A model generated the notes under the pieces. That model did no database searches, was not told the DNA's origin, and was given only the letters and a program-made list of their open reading frames with translations. The position numbers and the translations under genes are program-made. From Puniceicoccus vermicola (lineage in GTDB: Bacteria; Verrucomicrobiota; Verrucomicrobiia; Opitutales; Puniceicoccaceae), in assembly GCF_014230055.1 (NCBI RefSeq), contig NZ_JACHVA010000036.1, forward strand, positions 1-51,243: DNA of 51,243 nt, written 5' to 3'. Below, one piece after another: positions 1-7,886 of the stretch. Numbering within the stretch: the stretch's first letter is position 1; each line of letters begins with the position of its first letter.

Positions 1-1251
1 ACAGGATAAAGGTTGTCACGCATTTGAATCGGCTGGCGACCTTCCGTCGCATTCGTTCTCAATAACGGATGAACGCTGGCAGGCTCGTTTTTACTCAGAT
101 TACCGATGGCTTGGACCGGAAGGAGTTCGACCGATGCATCAAGCTTTACCCGATGCCCAAGAGCAGTCGCGGATTTACCGCACGCGACCAATTCCTTGCC
201 ATGGTCTTTGCCCAGTTGACTTACCGGGAGGGGTTGCGCGAGATCGAGGCTTGTTTGCGCGGGAATCAAAACGCTTACGCGATGGGGTTTCGCGGCAACA
301 TTACCCGCACCAATTTGGCATATGCCAACCAATGGAGGGACTGGCGCGTCTACGAAGCCATGGCTCATATCCTCATTCGAAGGACGCGGAGACTTTAGGC
401 AGGCGAGACGAACCCGATGGGTCTCGATGGCATGGTCGTCGCGGTCGATTCGAGCACCATCGATCTTTGCCTGACTCTCTTCCCTTGGGCGGACTTTCGT
501 TCCACGAAAGCGGCGGTAAAGATCCACACGCAGTTCGAACTTCAAGGCTCTATCCCGCTGTTCATCGACGTTACGAAGGGACGGGAACACGATGTGTCTT
601 TCCTCGACCGAATGCCAGTCTCTCCCGGAACGATCTATGTAATGGATCGTGGATACCTCGACTTCGGTCGACTCTTCGGCCTCAGCCAGGCCGGAGCGTT
701 CTTCGTTATCCGTGCCAAACGCAACCTCGACTGCTATGTCCGGGAGTCCCGCAGAGTTGCCAAAATCACAGGTCTGCGCAGCGATCAAACAATCGGTCTG
801 AGCGGAGCCCTGTCCAAGGAACGATATCCCATTGCTTTGCGTCGAGTTCGTTTCTTCGACGAGGAGACTGGCAAGGACTTGGTATTCCTTTCCAACAATT
901 TTTCCATCCCAGCATTGACCGTCGCCTTGGTCTACAAGAGCCGCTGGCAGATCGAACTTTTCTTCAAATGGATCAAACAGAACCTGCGGATCAAGTCCTT
1001 CTTCGGAACCTCGGACAATGCCGTCAGAACCCAAATTTGGATCGCCATCTGCACCTATCTTCTCGTCGCCAGTCTCAAAAAGACTCTCTGCCTCGACCAC
1101 AGTTTGACCCGGATTCTGCAAGTTCTGAGTGTTAACGCTTTTCAGAAAGTTCATATCAATCAGCTATTTACAGAATCCTTCACAAATTTTGACGAAACTC
1201 AATTATCTAACCAACTCAACTTCAACGACTTCCTAACTGGACAGTAGTGAG
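1..1251 (+). mobile_element. IS4-family insertion sequence, right portion (left end outside window)
   Basis: This element carries a transposase of the DUF4372 plus DDE (IS4) type. Its coding region runs to 1247 and its likely right terminus is the GGACAGTAGTGA-like sequence near 1240-1251, which resembles the GGACA-type ends of such elements. The left inverted repeat is not visible, so the element probably starts before the window. The first 68 bases are taken as its leader. The exact right boundary and target duplication cannot be fixed without the left end. Confidence 0.7.
69..1247 (+). pseudogene. IS4-family transposase interrupted by an in-frame amber codon
   Basis: Two reading blocks, 69-398 and 417-1247, lie in the same frame and are separated only by a TAG at 396-398 and six further codons. 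The first block is a DUF4372-type N-terminal domain (FTARDQF, QLTYREGLREIEACL, LAYANQWRDWRVYEA). The second is the DDE domain, beginning at VVAVDSSTIDLCL and including FPWADFRSTKAAVKIHTQFE, IYVMDRGYLDFGRL and the YKSRWQIELFFKWIKQNL helix with the catalytic Glu. Related transposases usually read RRLY where this one reads RRL-stop, so a Tyr codon (TAT or TAC) probably became TAG by one base change. Read through, the protein would be about 392 aa, normal for the family. Activity would need suppression or restart at 417. Confidence 0.85.
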
Positions 1252-1730
1252 TTTGTATTTTACAAATTATTACGATCTATTATGAATTTCGGTGGCTTTT
1301 CTTCCGAAATATGCTCACGAAGTTCTTTATCGTTTCTTATTTTCCTGGGGATTGAAGGGGGGACATGGATTTGAGTAAGAGGAGTGATTCGGCTGATTAT
1401 TCCCGGTTTTGGGTGCTCTCCCGTGAGAAAAGGAGTTTTTTAGTGGCCTCTTGACGCGTCGCAGTCTGTGGCTGCGTAATCCCATCCCGCCATAACTATC
1501 AACAAAACTTACTAAATTCGGGAAAAGGTCTCACGCAGGGTCTCATGACATCCTTTCCGGTCTTTGCCTGGCCAACCTTGTCAAAATCGCTTCCAGGCTT
1601 TTGCTCCGGAGAGGGGAGGTTTACTCGAATTCTGCCTTGGCTGGGAGGCGAGCGTCGTGGGAGAATGAGAAATTCGAGGATCGTAGCTGAAAAAGTTTTG
1701 AATCGAGGCTATTAGGATTAGAAATACTTT
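1252..1730. other. Intergenic region right of the IS element
   Basis: No convincing gene is seen in these 480 bases. A hairpin with arms ATTTCGG/CCGAAAT lies at about 1286-1310, just outside the IS, and could end IS transcription. A 29-codon ORF at 1365-1454 follows a purine-rich GGGGGGA, but nothing else supports it. The promoter of the YitT-type gene should lie in the right half; no consensus boxes stand out. Confidence 0.5.
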
Positions 1731-2657
1731 ATGGAGTCGGAAAACAGATCTGAAGTTTTCGCGGAGTGTCTTGGTCTGGGCCGGGGGGTGCGTGAGTATC
1801 TTCTCGTGGTCTTGGCCGGGTCTCTTTACGCGATCGCGTTGAAGTACTTTGTTCTTCCATCTAAGGTGGTCTTGACGGGGACGGAGGGGATCGCGGCCGC
1901 TTTGTCCTACTATTATGAGAGTGAGGCGCTGTTTACGGGGCTTTATTTCGTCTTTCAGTTCATCTTGATTGTTTTTGCGTTCTTCGCGGTGGGCCGGATG
2001 TTTGCCCTGCGTTCGCTTTTGGTGGTGGGCACGGTGGTCGGTTTGCTCACCGTTTTACCGGAGTTGAGGGTGGCTGATCCTGAGCCGCAGAACGAACGGA
2101 TCATTCTGGTGATTTTTGGGGGGCTGCTTTCCGGGGTCGCCAAGGCACTGGCGTTTACCAATCGCGGATCGACGGGGGACGAGGACATCCTCGGGGCTTA
2201 TTTTGCGATGAAGTATCTGAAGCCGGTTGGGTTTATCGCAATTTTTGCCGCAATTATTTCAACGGGTTTCGGGCTGGTCATGGCTTTCCTGAAGAGCGGG
2301 GAGTTTGAGCCCGTGGTGAATACCCTGATGTATACCTGTATCTATATCTTTATCTCCGCGGAGACCCTGAATAACCTCTACAAGAAGTTCAAGCTGACCA
2401 TGCTCTCGATGATCACGAAGGAGAGGGAAACGGTGGGAGAGGCGATCAAGAAGACTTTTCCGCATCGGACTTACACTTACCAACCTGTTTTCGGTGGCCA
2501 TAGCCAGGACCCCTTTTGGTTGGTTCGGACAATCGTGACCCACGAGGAGTTGCCCGGGATCAAGGACGCGATCGAAGATGCGGATCCGAAGGGGTTCCTT
2601 TATCATAATGATATTGAAGGCACCTCCCGACGATATTTCATCTCGCCGATTCGATGA
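1731..2657 (+). CDS. YitT family membrane protein (DUF161/DUF2179)
   Basis: This 308-residue protein has the YitT layout: about five hydrophobic membrane segments over residues 20-210, then a soluble C-terminal domain (about 220-300) of the DUF2179 type, with a conserved-looking DPKGFLYHNDIEG near the end. The signature-like NRGSTGDEDILG sits in the loop after the fourth hydrophobic stretch. YitT proteins are widespread inner-membrane proteins of unknown transport role, so no substrate is assigned. The ATG at 1731 is the first in frame and precedes the membrane domain by about 20 residues. The next gene follows after 125 bases that hold a short direct repeat. Confidence 0.85.
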   Translation: MESENRSEVFAECLGLGRGVREYLLVVLAGSLYAIALKYFVLPSKVVLTGTEGIAAALSYYYESEALFTGLYFVFQFILIVFAFFAVGRMFALRSLLVVGTVVGLLTVLPELRVADPEPQNERIILVIFGGLLSGVAKALAFTNRGSTGDEDILGAYFAMKYLKPVGFIAIFAAIISTGFGLVMAFLKSGEFEPVVNTLMYTCIYIFISAETLNNLYKKFKLTMLSMITKERETVGEAIKKTFPHRTYTYQPVFGGHSQDPFWLVRTIVTHEELPGIKDAIEDADPKGFLYHNDIEGTSRRYFISPIR

Positions 2658-2677
2658 GCTGATCATATCGGAGCAGA

Positions 2678-2743
2678 TGAGGGGTCTTGGGCCTTATTGA
2701 GACTCGTTTGCGAATATTCTGAGGGTCTCGGGCCGATTGAGGA
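2678..2743. repeat. Imperfect direct repeat upstream of the SHD1-like gene
   Basis: Two 24-25-base copies, 2678-2702 and 2720-2743, share the pattern TGAGG-GTCTYGGGCC-ATTGAG and are 42 bases apart start to start. They lie between the YitT-type gene and the start of the next gene. They could be a duplicated regulatory site or chance duplication. Confidence 0.5.
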
Positions 2744-2782
2744 TTGTCCTTCTCGGAAGATTTCGTCATCAACAGGAACTTG

Positions 2783-3367
2783 ATGCGATTGGTGGGACTT
2801 TTATTGCTCGTCTTTATGGTCAGTGCTCTCGGGGGCTGGTTTGGCGTGCGTTTCGCAGCGAATGAATCGACGAATTCTTCGCTAACGGCCGAGCTGTCGA
2901 GTGAGGTTCGGGCGTTGCAGAGTCGGCTGGAAGCGTTGGAGTCCGGTCAGGAGCCCGCGAAGGCCTTGGTCGCCGCCCTGGAAGACACTTCCGGCGAAGA
3001 GAATTTCGCAGAGGATCAGAGTTCTTCCGAGGTCGTGGAGGACGAGATGACGGAAAGCCCGCTGGATTCCAAGTGGCCTCCGGCGAAGCGTGAATGGTTT
3101 GAGGCGAGGGCGAGTCGCGAGATTGTTACTTTTACGGATCTGGAGGGCCGAGTGGTTGAAGCTAAGCTCGTGGATGTTACCGATGATAGCGTGAAAATCG
3201 TCCGGTCGAAGGATGAGCGTCAGTTTGTTTTGCCCTTGGATCGGCTAGTTTCTTCGGATCGTGAGTTTATCGAGTTTTTGGTCGAAACGGGAAAGTTTTC
3301 TCCCACCTCCGAGGAAAAATCGGATGAAGTCGACTGGGGCGCAATTTTTGGAGAGGAAAGTGCTTAA
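2783..3367 (+). CDS. Membrane-anchored protein with coiled-coil stretch and SHD1-like domain
   Basis: The ATG at 2783 is preferred over an upstream TTG (2744) because AGGAA lies five bases before it and the protein then begins directly with a hydrophobic anchor (residues 3-25). An acidic, Leu/Glu-rich segment (about 33-60, RALQSRLEALES) is probably a coiled coil and is followed by an acidic linker. The C-terminal part (REWFEARA through FTDLEGRVVEAKL to PLDRLVSSDREFIEFL) resembles the SLA1 homology domain 1 common in secreted planctomycete and verrucomicrobial proteins. The function is unknown; the orientation predicted is a cytoplasmic N-terminus with a periplasmic domain. It ends 129 bases before nuoB, on the same strand. 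Confidence 0.75.
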   Translation: MRLVGLLLLVFMVSALGGWFGVRFAANESTNSSLTAELSSEVRALQSRLEALESGQEPAKALVAALEDTSGEENFAEDQSSSEVVEDEMTESPLDSKWPPAKREWFEARASREIVTFTDLEGRVVEAKLVDVTDDSVKIVRSKDERQFVLPLDRLVSSDREFIEFLVETGKFSPTSEEKSDEVDWGAIFGEESA

Positions 3368-3378
3368 TGACGAATTCA

Positions 3379-3408
3379 TTGAAAATGAGGTCGGGGCTTG
3401 CGTTAAAT
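3379..3408 (+). promoter_or_regulatory. Candidate promoter of the nuo operon
   Basis: TTGAAA at 3379-3384 is followed after 18 bases by TTAAAT at 3403-3408, a fair sigma70-like pair about 90 bases before the nuoB start. It lies just after the preceding stop codon, in the only gap before the operon. No transcript data support it. Confidence 0.3.
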
Positions 3409-3496
3409 TTTGATCGCCCAAGGGTTTGGGGAAGTAATTTAACAGGAATTTCCTTTTATTCCTCGAATCTTCGTTTTGAATGCAGGTGAGCCAGAT

Positions 3497-4030
3497 ATGG
3501 AGACGAAAAGCAGCCAAGTAGGATATAACTCTAAGGTCGAGGGTGACGTGATTGTCACCAAGGTCGACGCCGTAATCAATTGGGTCCGGAAGAATTCCGT
3601 TTGGCCAATGCCGATGGGGCTCGCCTGTTGTGCGATCGAGCTGATGGGGGTAGCCGCATCGCGGTTTGACATTAGCCGGTTTGGGATGGAGGTCATGCGC
3701 TTCTCTCCGCGGCAGTCCGATTGTATGATTGTAGCCGGGACGGTTACGTATAAGATGGCTCCAGTGGTTCGCCGGATCTATGACCAGATGGCGGATCCGA
3801 AGTGGGTCGTTGCCATGGGGGCCTGTGCTTCGAGTGGGGGTATGTATCGTTCCTATGCCACCCTGCAGGGAGTGGACCGTATCGTTCCAGTGGACGTCTA
3901 CGTGAGTGGATGTCCTCCGCGGCCGGAAGCGCTCCTCGATGCAATGATGAAGCTTCAGAAGAAGATCGAGAAGGAGCCTTCGTTCAAGAGTCTCGGGAAA
4001 GAGGCCGAAGAGAAAAGGGTTTGGGCATGA
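3497..4030 (+). CDS. nuoB: NADH-quinone oxidoreductase subunit B
   Basis: NuoB is the peripheral-arm subunit that carries cluster N2, the last [4Fe-4S] centre before quinone. Counted from the ATG at 3497, the ligands are the paired cysteines 44-45 ([10 protein letters not shown]), Cys110 (MGACASSGG) and Cys139 ([12 protein letters not shown]). The 177-residue length is typical. The start at 3497 is preferred to a TTG 21 bases upstream because AGGTGAG is spaced about seven bases before it. The stop overlaps the nuoC start (ATGA), a sign of translational coupling. This is the first gene of the operon; nuoA, its usual upstream neighbour, is absent. Confidence 0.97.
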   Translation: METKSSQVGYNSKVEGDVIVTKVDAVINWVRKNSVWPMPMGLACCAIELMGVAASRFDISRFGMEVMRFSPRQSDCMIVAGTVTYKMAPVVRRIYDQMADPKWVVAMGACASSGGMYRSYATLQGVDRIVPVDVYVSGCPPRPEALLDAMMKLQKKIEKEPSFKSLGKEAEEKRVWA

Positions 4031-4662
4031 ACGCATTGATCGAAAGTTTGCAGCCTCGTTTTGAGGGGCTGGAACCTCGGAAATCCAGTGATCACCCAGC
4101 GGTCCAGTGTCCAGCGGACCTGATTTTGCCGTTGATCGAGTGCCTGCGCGACGAGTTTGAGTACAATCTCCTCAGCGATGTGACTGCGATCGACTGGAGT
4201 GAAGAGGAATCTCCGCGATTCTCGGTGGTCTATCACCTCTATTCCGTGAAGGAAGCGCGTTACATCCGAGTGGTCACGAACTGTGTCGACGACGAAAATC
4301 CATCGGTCGCCTCGATTGTCGCCTTATTCCCCGGTGCGAATTGGCACGAGCGGGAGACCTTTGATATGTTCGGGATCCGTTTTGAAGGGCACCCCGATCT
4401 CCGCCGAATTTTGATGTGGGACGAGTATCCCTATTATCCGCTGCGGAAAGAGTTTCCTTTGGCGGGGATTGAGACCGAACTTCCGGATTCTGAAATCGGC
4501 GAGGAAACGAAGGCGAAGGTATTGCCGGCTCCGATGATGGGCGGGCCTTTCGTCAGTAAGAGTGGGGCTCCGATGAGCAAGGCCGAACCTCGGGCGAAGG
4601 ATCAGAGCTGGACCGAATGGCAGAAGAAAACTTCTCTTGAAGACGGGGGAGAGGACAAGTAA
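4027..4662 (+). CDS. nuoC: NADH-quinone oxidoreductase subunit C
   Basis: This 211-residue protein has the 30-kDa subunit signature ([17 protein letters not shown], then [20 protein letters not shown]). It is a structural part of the peripheral arm, packed against NuoD. The ATG at 4027 overlaps the nuoB stop by four bases. After the core, from about residue 155, comes a low-complexity Ala/Pro/Lys tail that other family members may lack. It is a separate NuoC, not the NuoCD fusion of E. coli. Confidence 0.96.
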   Translation: MNALIESLQPRFEGLEPRKSSDHPAVQCPADLILPLIECLRDEFEYNLLSDVTAIDWSEEESPRFSVVYHLYSVKEARYIRVVTNCVDDENPSVASIVALFPGANWHERETFDMFGIRFEGHPDLRRILMWDEYPYYPLRKEFPLAGIETELPDSEIGEETKAKVLPAPMMGGPFVSKSGAPMSKAEPRAKDQSWTEWQKKTSLEDGGEDK

Positions 4663-4668
4663 GCGACT

Positions 4669-5907
4669 ATGGCTAAGACCAAAGAAATTTCGATTGGGGA
4701 CATGGGGGCGCGTGCGAGCGCCTATCAGGATGAGCTCCAGGGCGAAGATATGGCCCTCAATGTGGGGCCTTCTCACCCGACAACACACGGGGTTTTGCGC
4801 CTTCTGATGGAGCTCGATGGTGATTTGATCACCAAGTGCGAGCCGGTGATTGGCTATTTGCACCGTGGGGATGAGAAGATCGCCGAGAACATGACCTACA
4901 ACCAGTTCGTTCCTTATACGGACCGGCTGGATTATATCGCGCCGCTCGCCAATAACGTAACGTATGCCATGGCGGTGGAGAAGCTCGCCGGACTGGAAGT
5001 GCCCCCGCGCTGTGCGGCCATTCGTCTTTTGGTGACGGAGCTGGCCCGGATTTCTTCTCACCTCCTTGGGGTCGGGGTTTACGGGATGGATGCCGGAGCA
5101 TGGACTCCGTTCATGTACACCTTTACCGAGCGTGAAAAGCTCTATACCCTTTTCGAGGAATTAACCGGAGCCCGTTTCACCACCTCCTACACCCGGATTG
5201 GTGGCGTTGCCCGCGACATTCCCGAGGGCTGGCTGAAGCGTGTGTCGGACTTCTGCGACCAGCACCTCCCGATCCTCGAGGAAACCACCAACCTGTTGAC
5301 CCGGAACCGTATCTTTATGGACCGGACCGAAGGGGTCGGGGTGATTTCTCAGGAAGACGCCCTGGCGTACGGGATCACCGGGCCGAATCTTCGTGCAACC
5401 GGCGTCGATCTCGATCTCCGTAAGGATCGTCCCTATCTGGGCTACGATCAATATGAGTTCGATGTTCCCGTTGGCACCACCGGAGACTGCTACGATCGCT
5501 ACCTGATCCGGGCCGAGGAGATTCGCCAGAGCATCCGGATCATTCGTCAGGTGATCAAGAGCTTCCCGGACGGGGCTTGGTACGCCGAAGATGCGAAAAA
5601 GATTTATAAGCCGCCGAAGGGCAAGGTCCTGACGAGCATGGAGGAGTTGATTCAAAACTTCATGATCGTGACGGAAGGCCCCCGCATGCCGGAGGGGGAA
5701 GTCTATTTCGAAGCGGAGAATCCAAAGGGGATTCTCGGGTTCTTCGTCGTCTCCAAAGGGGGCGGGGTGCCGTATCGCTTGAAGATCCGCTCCCCCAGCT
5801 TCTGTAATTTGAGTATCCTCCCGAAAATCTGCCCGGGACTCTACCTGACTGACATCACGGTGGTCCTCGGGAGTCTGGATTTCGTGATGGGGGACTGTGA
5901 CCGATAA
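4669..5907 (+). CDS. nuoD: NADH-quinone oxidoreductase subunit D
   Basis: NuoD is the 49-kDa subunit that forms the quinone pocket with NuoB and NuoH. The 412-residue protein carries SHPTTHGVLRLLMELDGD near residue 35, EPVIGYLHRGDEKIAE, TYNQFVPYTDRLDYIAPL, and ends with LGSLDFVMGDCDR, close to the family C-terminus. The start is preceded by GGGGGAGAGGA, and only six bases separate it from the nuoC stop. Confidence 0.97.
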   Translation: MAKTKEISIGDMGARASAYQDELQGEDMALNVGPSHPTTHGVLRLLMELDGDLITKCEPVIGYLHRGDEKIAENMTYNQFVPYTDRLDYIAPLANNVTYAMAVEKLAGLEVPPRCAAIRLLVTELARISSHLLGVGVYGMDAGAWTPFMYTFTEREKLYTLFEELTGARFTTSYTRIGGVARDIPEGWLKRVSDFCDQHLPILEETTNLLTRNRIFMDRTEGVGVISQEDALAYGITGPNLRATGVDLDLRKDRPYLGYDQYEFDVPVGTTGDCYDRYLIRAEEIRQSIRIIRQVIKSFPDGAWYAEDAKKIYKPPKGKVLTSMEELIQNFMIVTEGPRMPEGEVYFEAENPKGILGFFVVSKGGGVPYRLKIRSPSFCNLSILPKICPGLYLTDITVVLGSLDFVMGDCDR

Positions 5908-5946
5908 TTGTCGCCGAATATTTGCAACCGAATTCCAAAACGATTC

Positions 5947-6465
5947 ATGAGCCAACCGACTGAAATTGCGGAACCCTTCGCGCTCCCCAAGGAGATCATC
6001 GCGAAGATCGACAAGATTGTCCCGCGCTATCCCTCCGCACGGAGCGCGACCTTGCCTCTTCTCCACCTGATTCAGGACGAGAAGGGATACATCTCTGAGC
6101 AAGCCATTGAGTGGATTGCGGAACGTTTGGGAATCGAGCCGATCAAAGTTCTGGAGCTCGTCACATTCTATCCGATGTTCCGCCAGAAGCCGATTGGGCG
6201 ACGCCACGTCAAAGTGTGCCGAACCCTTTCCTGTGCGCTCAACGGGGGAGCCAAGGTTTGTGAGAAATTCAAGGATGCCTTTGGCGTGGAGCTAAACGAG
6301 GTCTCGGAAGACGGCGAAGTTACAGTGGAATACGTGGAGTGCATCGCCAGCTGTGGAACCGCTCCGGTTGTGCAGATCGATGAAGTTCTCCACGAGAATG
6401 TGACCGAGGAGCGGGCCGACGAACTGATCGAGGAGATCCGGTCCAACGCAAAGGGGGGCTCCTGA
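5947..6465 (+). CDS. nuoE: NADH-quinone oxidoreductase subunit E
   Basis: NuoE is the thioredoxin-fold subunit of the NADH-dehydrogenase module that binds [2Fe-2S] cluster N1a. From the ATG at 5947 the protein has 172 residues, with ligands Cys91 and Cys96 (CRTLSC) and Cys132 and Cys136 (CIASC). A helical bundle (about 15-80) precedes this, as is usual. A TTG directly after the nuoD stop is in frame but adds 13 residues unlike the family, so the ATG is preferred. Confidence 0.96.
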   Translation: MSQPTEIAEPFALPKEIIAKIDKIVPRYPSARSATLPLLHLIQDEKGYISEQAIEWIAERLGIEPIKVLELVTFYPMFRQKPIGRRHVKVCRTLSCALNGGAKVCEKFKDAFGVELNEVSEDGEVTVEYVECIASCGTAPVVQIDEVLHENVTEERADELIEEIRSNAKGGS

Positions 6466-6482
6466 AACCTGGAGAACTGGAT

Positions 6483-7841
6483 ATGGCAGCAGGCGAAAAT
6501 AGAATTTTGTTAAAGAATGTGGATCAACCCGGTTACGGTCGGGACATTGATTCCTACATTTCGAAGGGTGGCTACGAGGCCTTGAAAAAGGCCGTTGGCA
6601 TGAAGCCGGAGGAAATTTGCTCCGAGGTCATGGATTCCGGTGTTCGTGGCCGTGGAGGAGCTGGATTCCCCGCGGGGATGAAGTGGAAGTTCCTCGACCG
6701 GAAGTCGGGCAAGCCGATTTACCTCGTCTGCAACGCCGACGAATCCGAGCCGGGAACCTTCAAGGATCGCCAGCTCATCTACAAGGACCCGCATCAGCTG
6801 ATTGAGGGAATGATGATCGCCGCCTACGGAACGCAGACGGCTCTCTCCTTTATCTACATCCGCGGGGAAATGTATGACGGCGCCCGCATTCTCGAGGAAG
6901 CGATCGAAGAGGCTCGTGCCAAGAACTTCCTCGGCGACGACATTCTCGGATCCGGTTATTCCTGTGATCTGATCGTTCACCGCGGAGCCGGAGCTTACAT
7001 CTGTGGGGAAGAAACGGGACTCATCGAATCGATCGAAGGCAAGCGTCCTTATCCGCGCATCAAGCCTCCGTATTTCCCAGCGGTTCTCGGACTCTACATG
7101 TGCCCGACGATCGTGAACAACGTCGAGACTCTCTGTCACGTAAAGCACGTCATTGAACGCGGGGGCAAAGAGTACGCGAAGCTGGGTAAACCCGGCAACA
7201 CTGGCACCCGAATCTGGTCGGTCTCCGGCCACGTGCAGAAGCCCGGCTACTACGAAGTGGAGTGCGGGGCTATGACTTACGGTGAGTTGATCAACGAGGT
7301 GTGCGGAGGGATGAGACCTGGCCGCAAGCTGAAGGCGATCATCCCCGGAGGATCCTCCTCGAAGGTCTTACGCGCCGATGAACGTTTTCAAGGGAAACTG
7401 AAAGACGGCACCGAATTTGACTGGGGGGTCGAAGACATCCCTCTCGATTTCGACGGACCGATGGCCGCGGGCACCATGTCGGGATCCGGAGCGATCATCG
7501 TCATGGACGATTCGACGGACATCGTTGCCGCCCTGGCAAATATTAATGCCTTTTATGCCCACGAGAGCTGTGGTCAGTGCACTCCTTGCCGCGAGGGTTC
7601 CCTCTGGTTGAAGAAAGTCACCGCCCGCATGGTCGCTGGCGAGGCGCGCGAGGAAGACGCGGATCTTCTCAAATCCATTGCGGATCAGATTGAAGGCCGC
7701 ACAATTTGTGCTCACGGGGAAGCGACGGCATGGCCGGTGCAAAGCTTTATTCTGAAGTTCCGTGATGAATTTATCGATTACGCCCGGAAACAGGCGGCGG
7801 AACGAAAAGCGAAAGATTCCAAGACGGCGGCAGTTGCCTGA
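6483..7841 (+). CDS. nuoF: NADH-quinone oxidoreductase subunit F
   Basis: NuoF oxidises NADH through FMN and passes electrons to cluster N3. Visible features in the 452-residue protein are the glycine-rich RGRGGAGFPAGMKW (residues 55-68), the FMN-contacting NADESEPGTFKDR (84-96), GAGAYICGEETGLIESIEG (168-186) and N3 ligands Cys363, Cys366, Cys369 and Cys409. The start follows a GGAG about ten bases upstream. The C-terminal tail is Lys/Ala-rich. The gene lies between nuoE and nuoG in the usual NADH-module order. Confidence 0.97.
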   Translation: MAAGENRILLKNVDQPGYGRDIDSYISKGGYEALKKAVGMKPEEICSEVMDSGVRGRGGAGFPAGMKWKFLDRKSGKPIYLVCNADESEPGTFKDRQLIYKDPHQLIEGMMIAAYGTQTALSFIYIRGEMYDGARILEEAIEEARAKNFLGDDILGSGYSCDLIVHRGAGAYICGEETGLIESIEGKRPYPRIKPPYFPAVLGLYMCPTIVNNVETLCHVKHVIERGGKEYAKLGKPGNTGTRIWSVSGHVQKPGYYEVECGAMTYGELINEVCGGMRPGRKLKAIIPGGSSSKVLRADERFQGKLKDGTEFDWGVEDIPLDFDGPMAAGTMSGSGAIIVMDDSTDIVAALANINAFYAHESCGQCTPCREGSLWLKKVTARMVAGEAREEDADLLKSIADQIEGRTICAHGEATAWPVQSFILKFRDEFIDYARKQAAERKAKDSKTAAVA

Positions 7842-7886
7842 CCCGGTCTGGAACGGAGCGAAGGACACGATTACAGATAGGACGAA

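Noticed and set aside
134-1135. Long ORF overlapping the IS4 transposase
   Set aside because: It is an out-of-frame shadow rich in Arg, Ser and His; the transposase motifs are all in the other frame.
1365-1454. 29-codon ORF after a GGGGGGA-like ribosome site
   Set aside because: It is very short, has no recognisable feature and lies in a decayed-looking spacer beside an IS element.
2783-3367. Candidate for the missing NuoA
   Set aside because: It has one membrane anchor and a soluble SHD1-like domain, not the three helices of NuoA.
3245-4036. Minus-strand ORF across nuoB
   Set aside because: It is antisense to a certain gene and its product is low-complexity with no family features.
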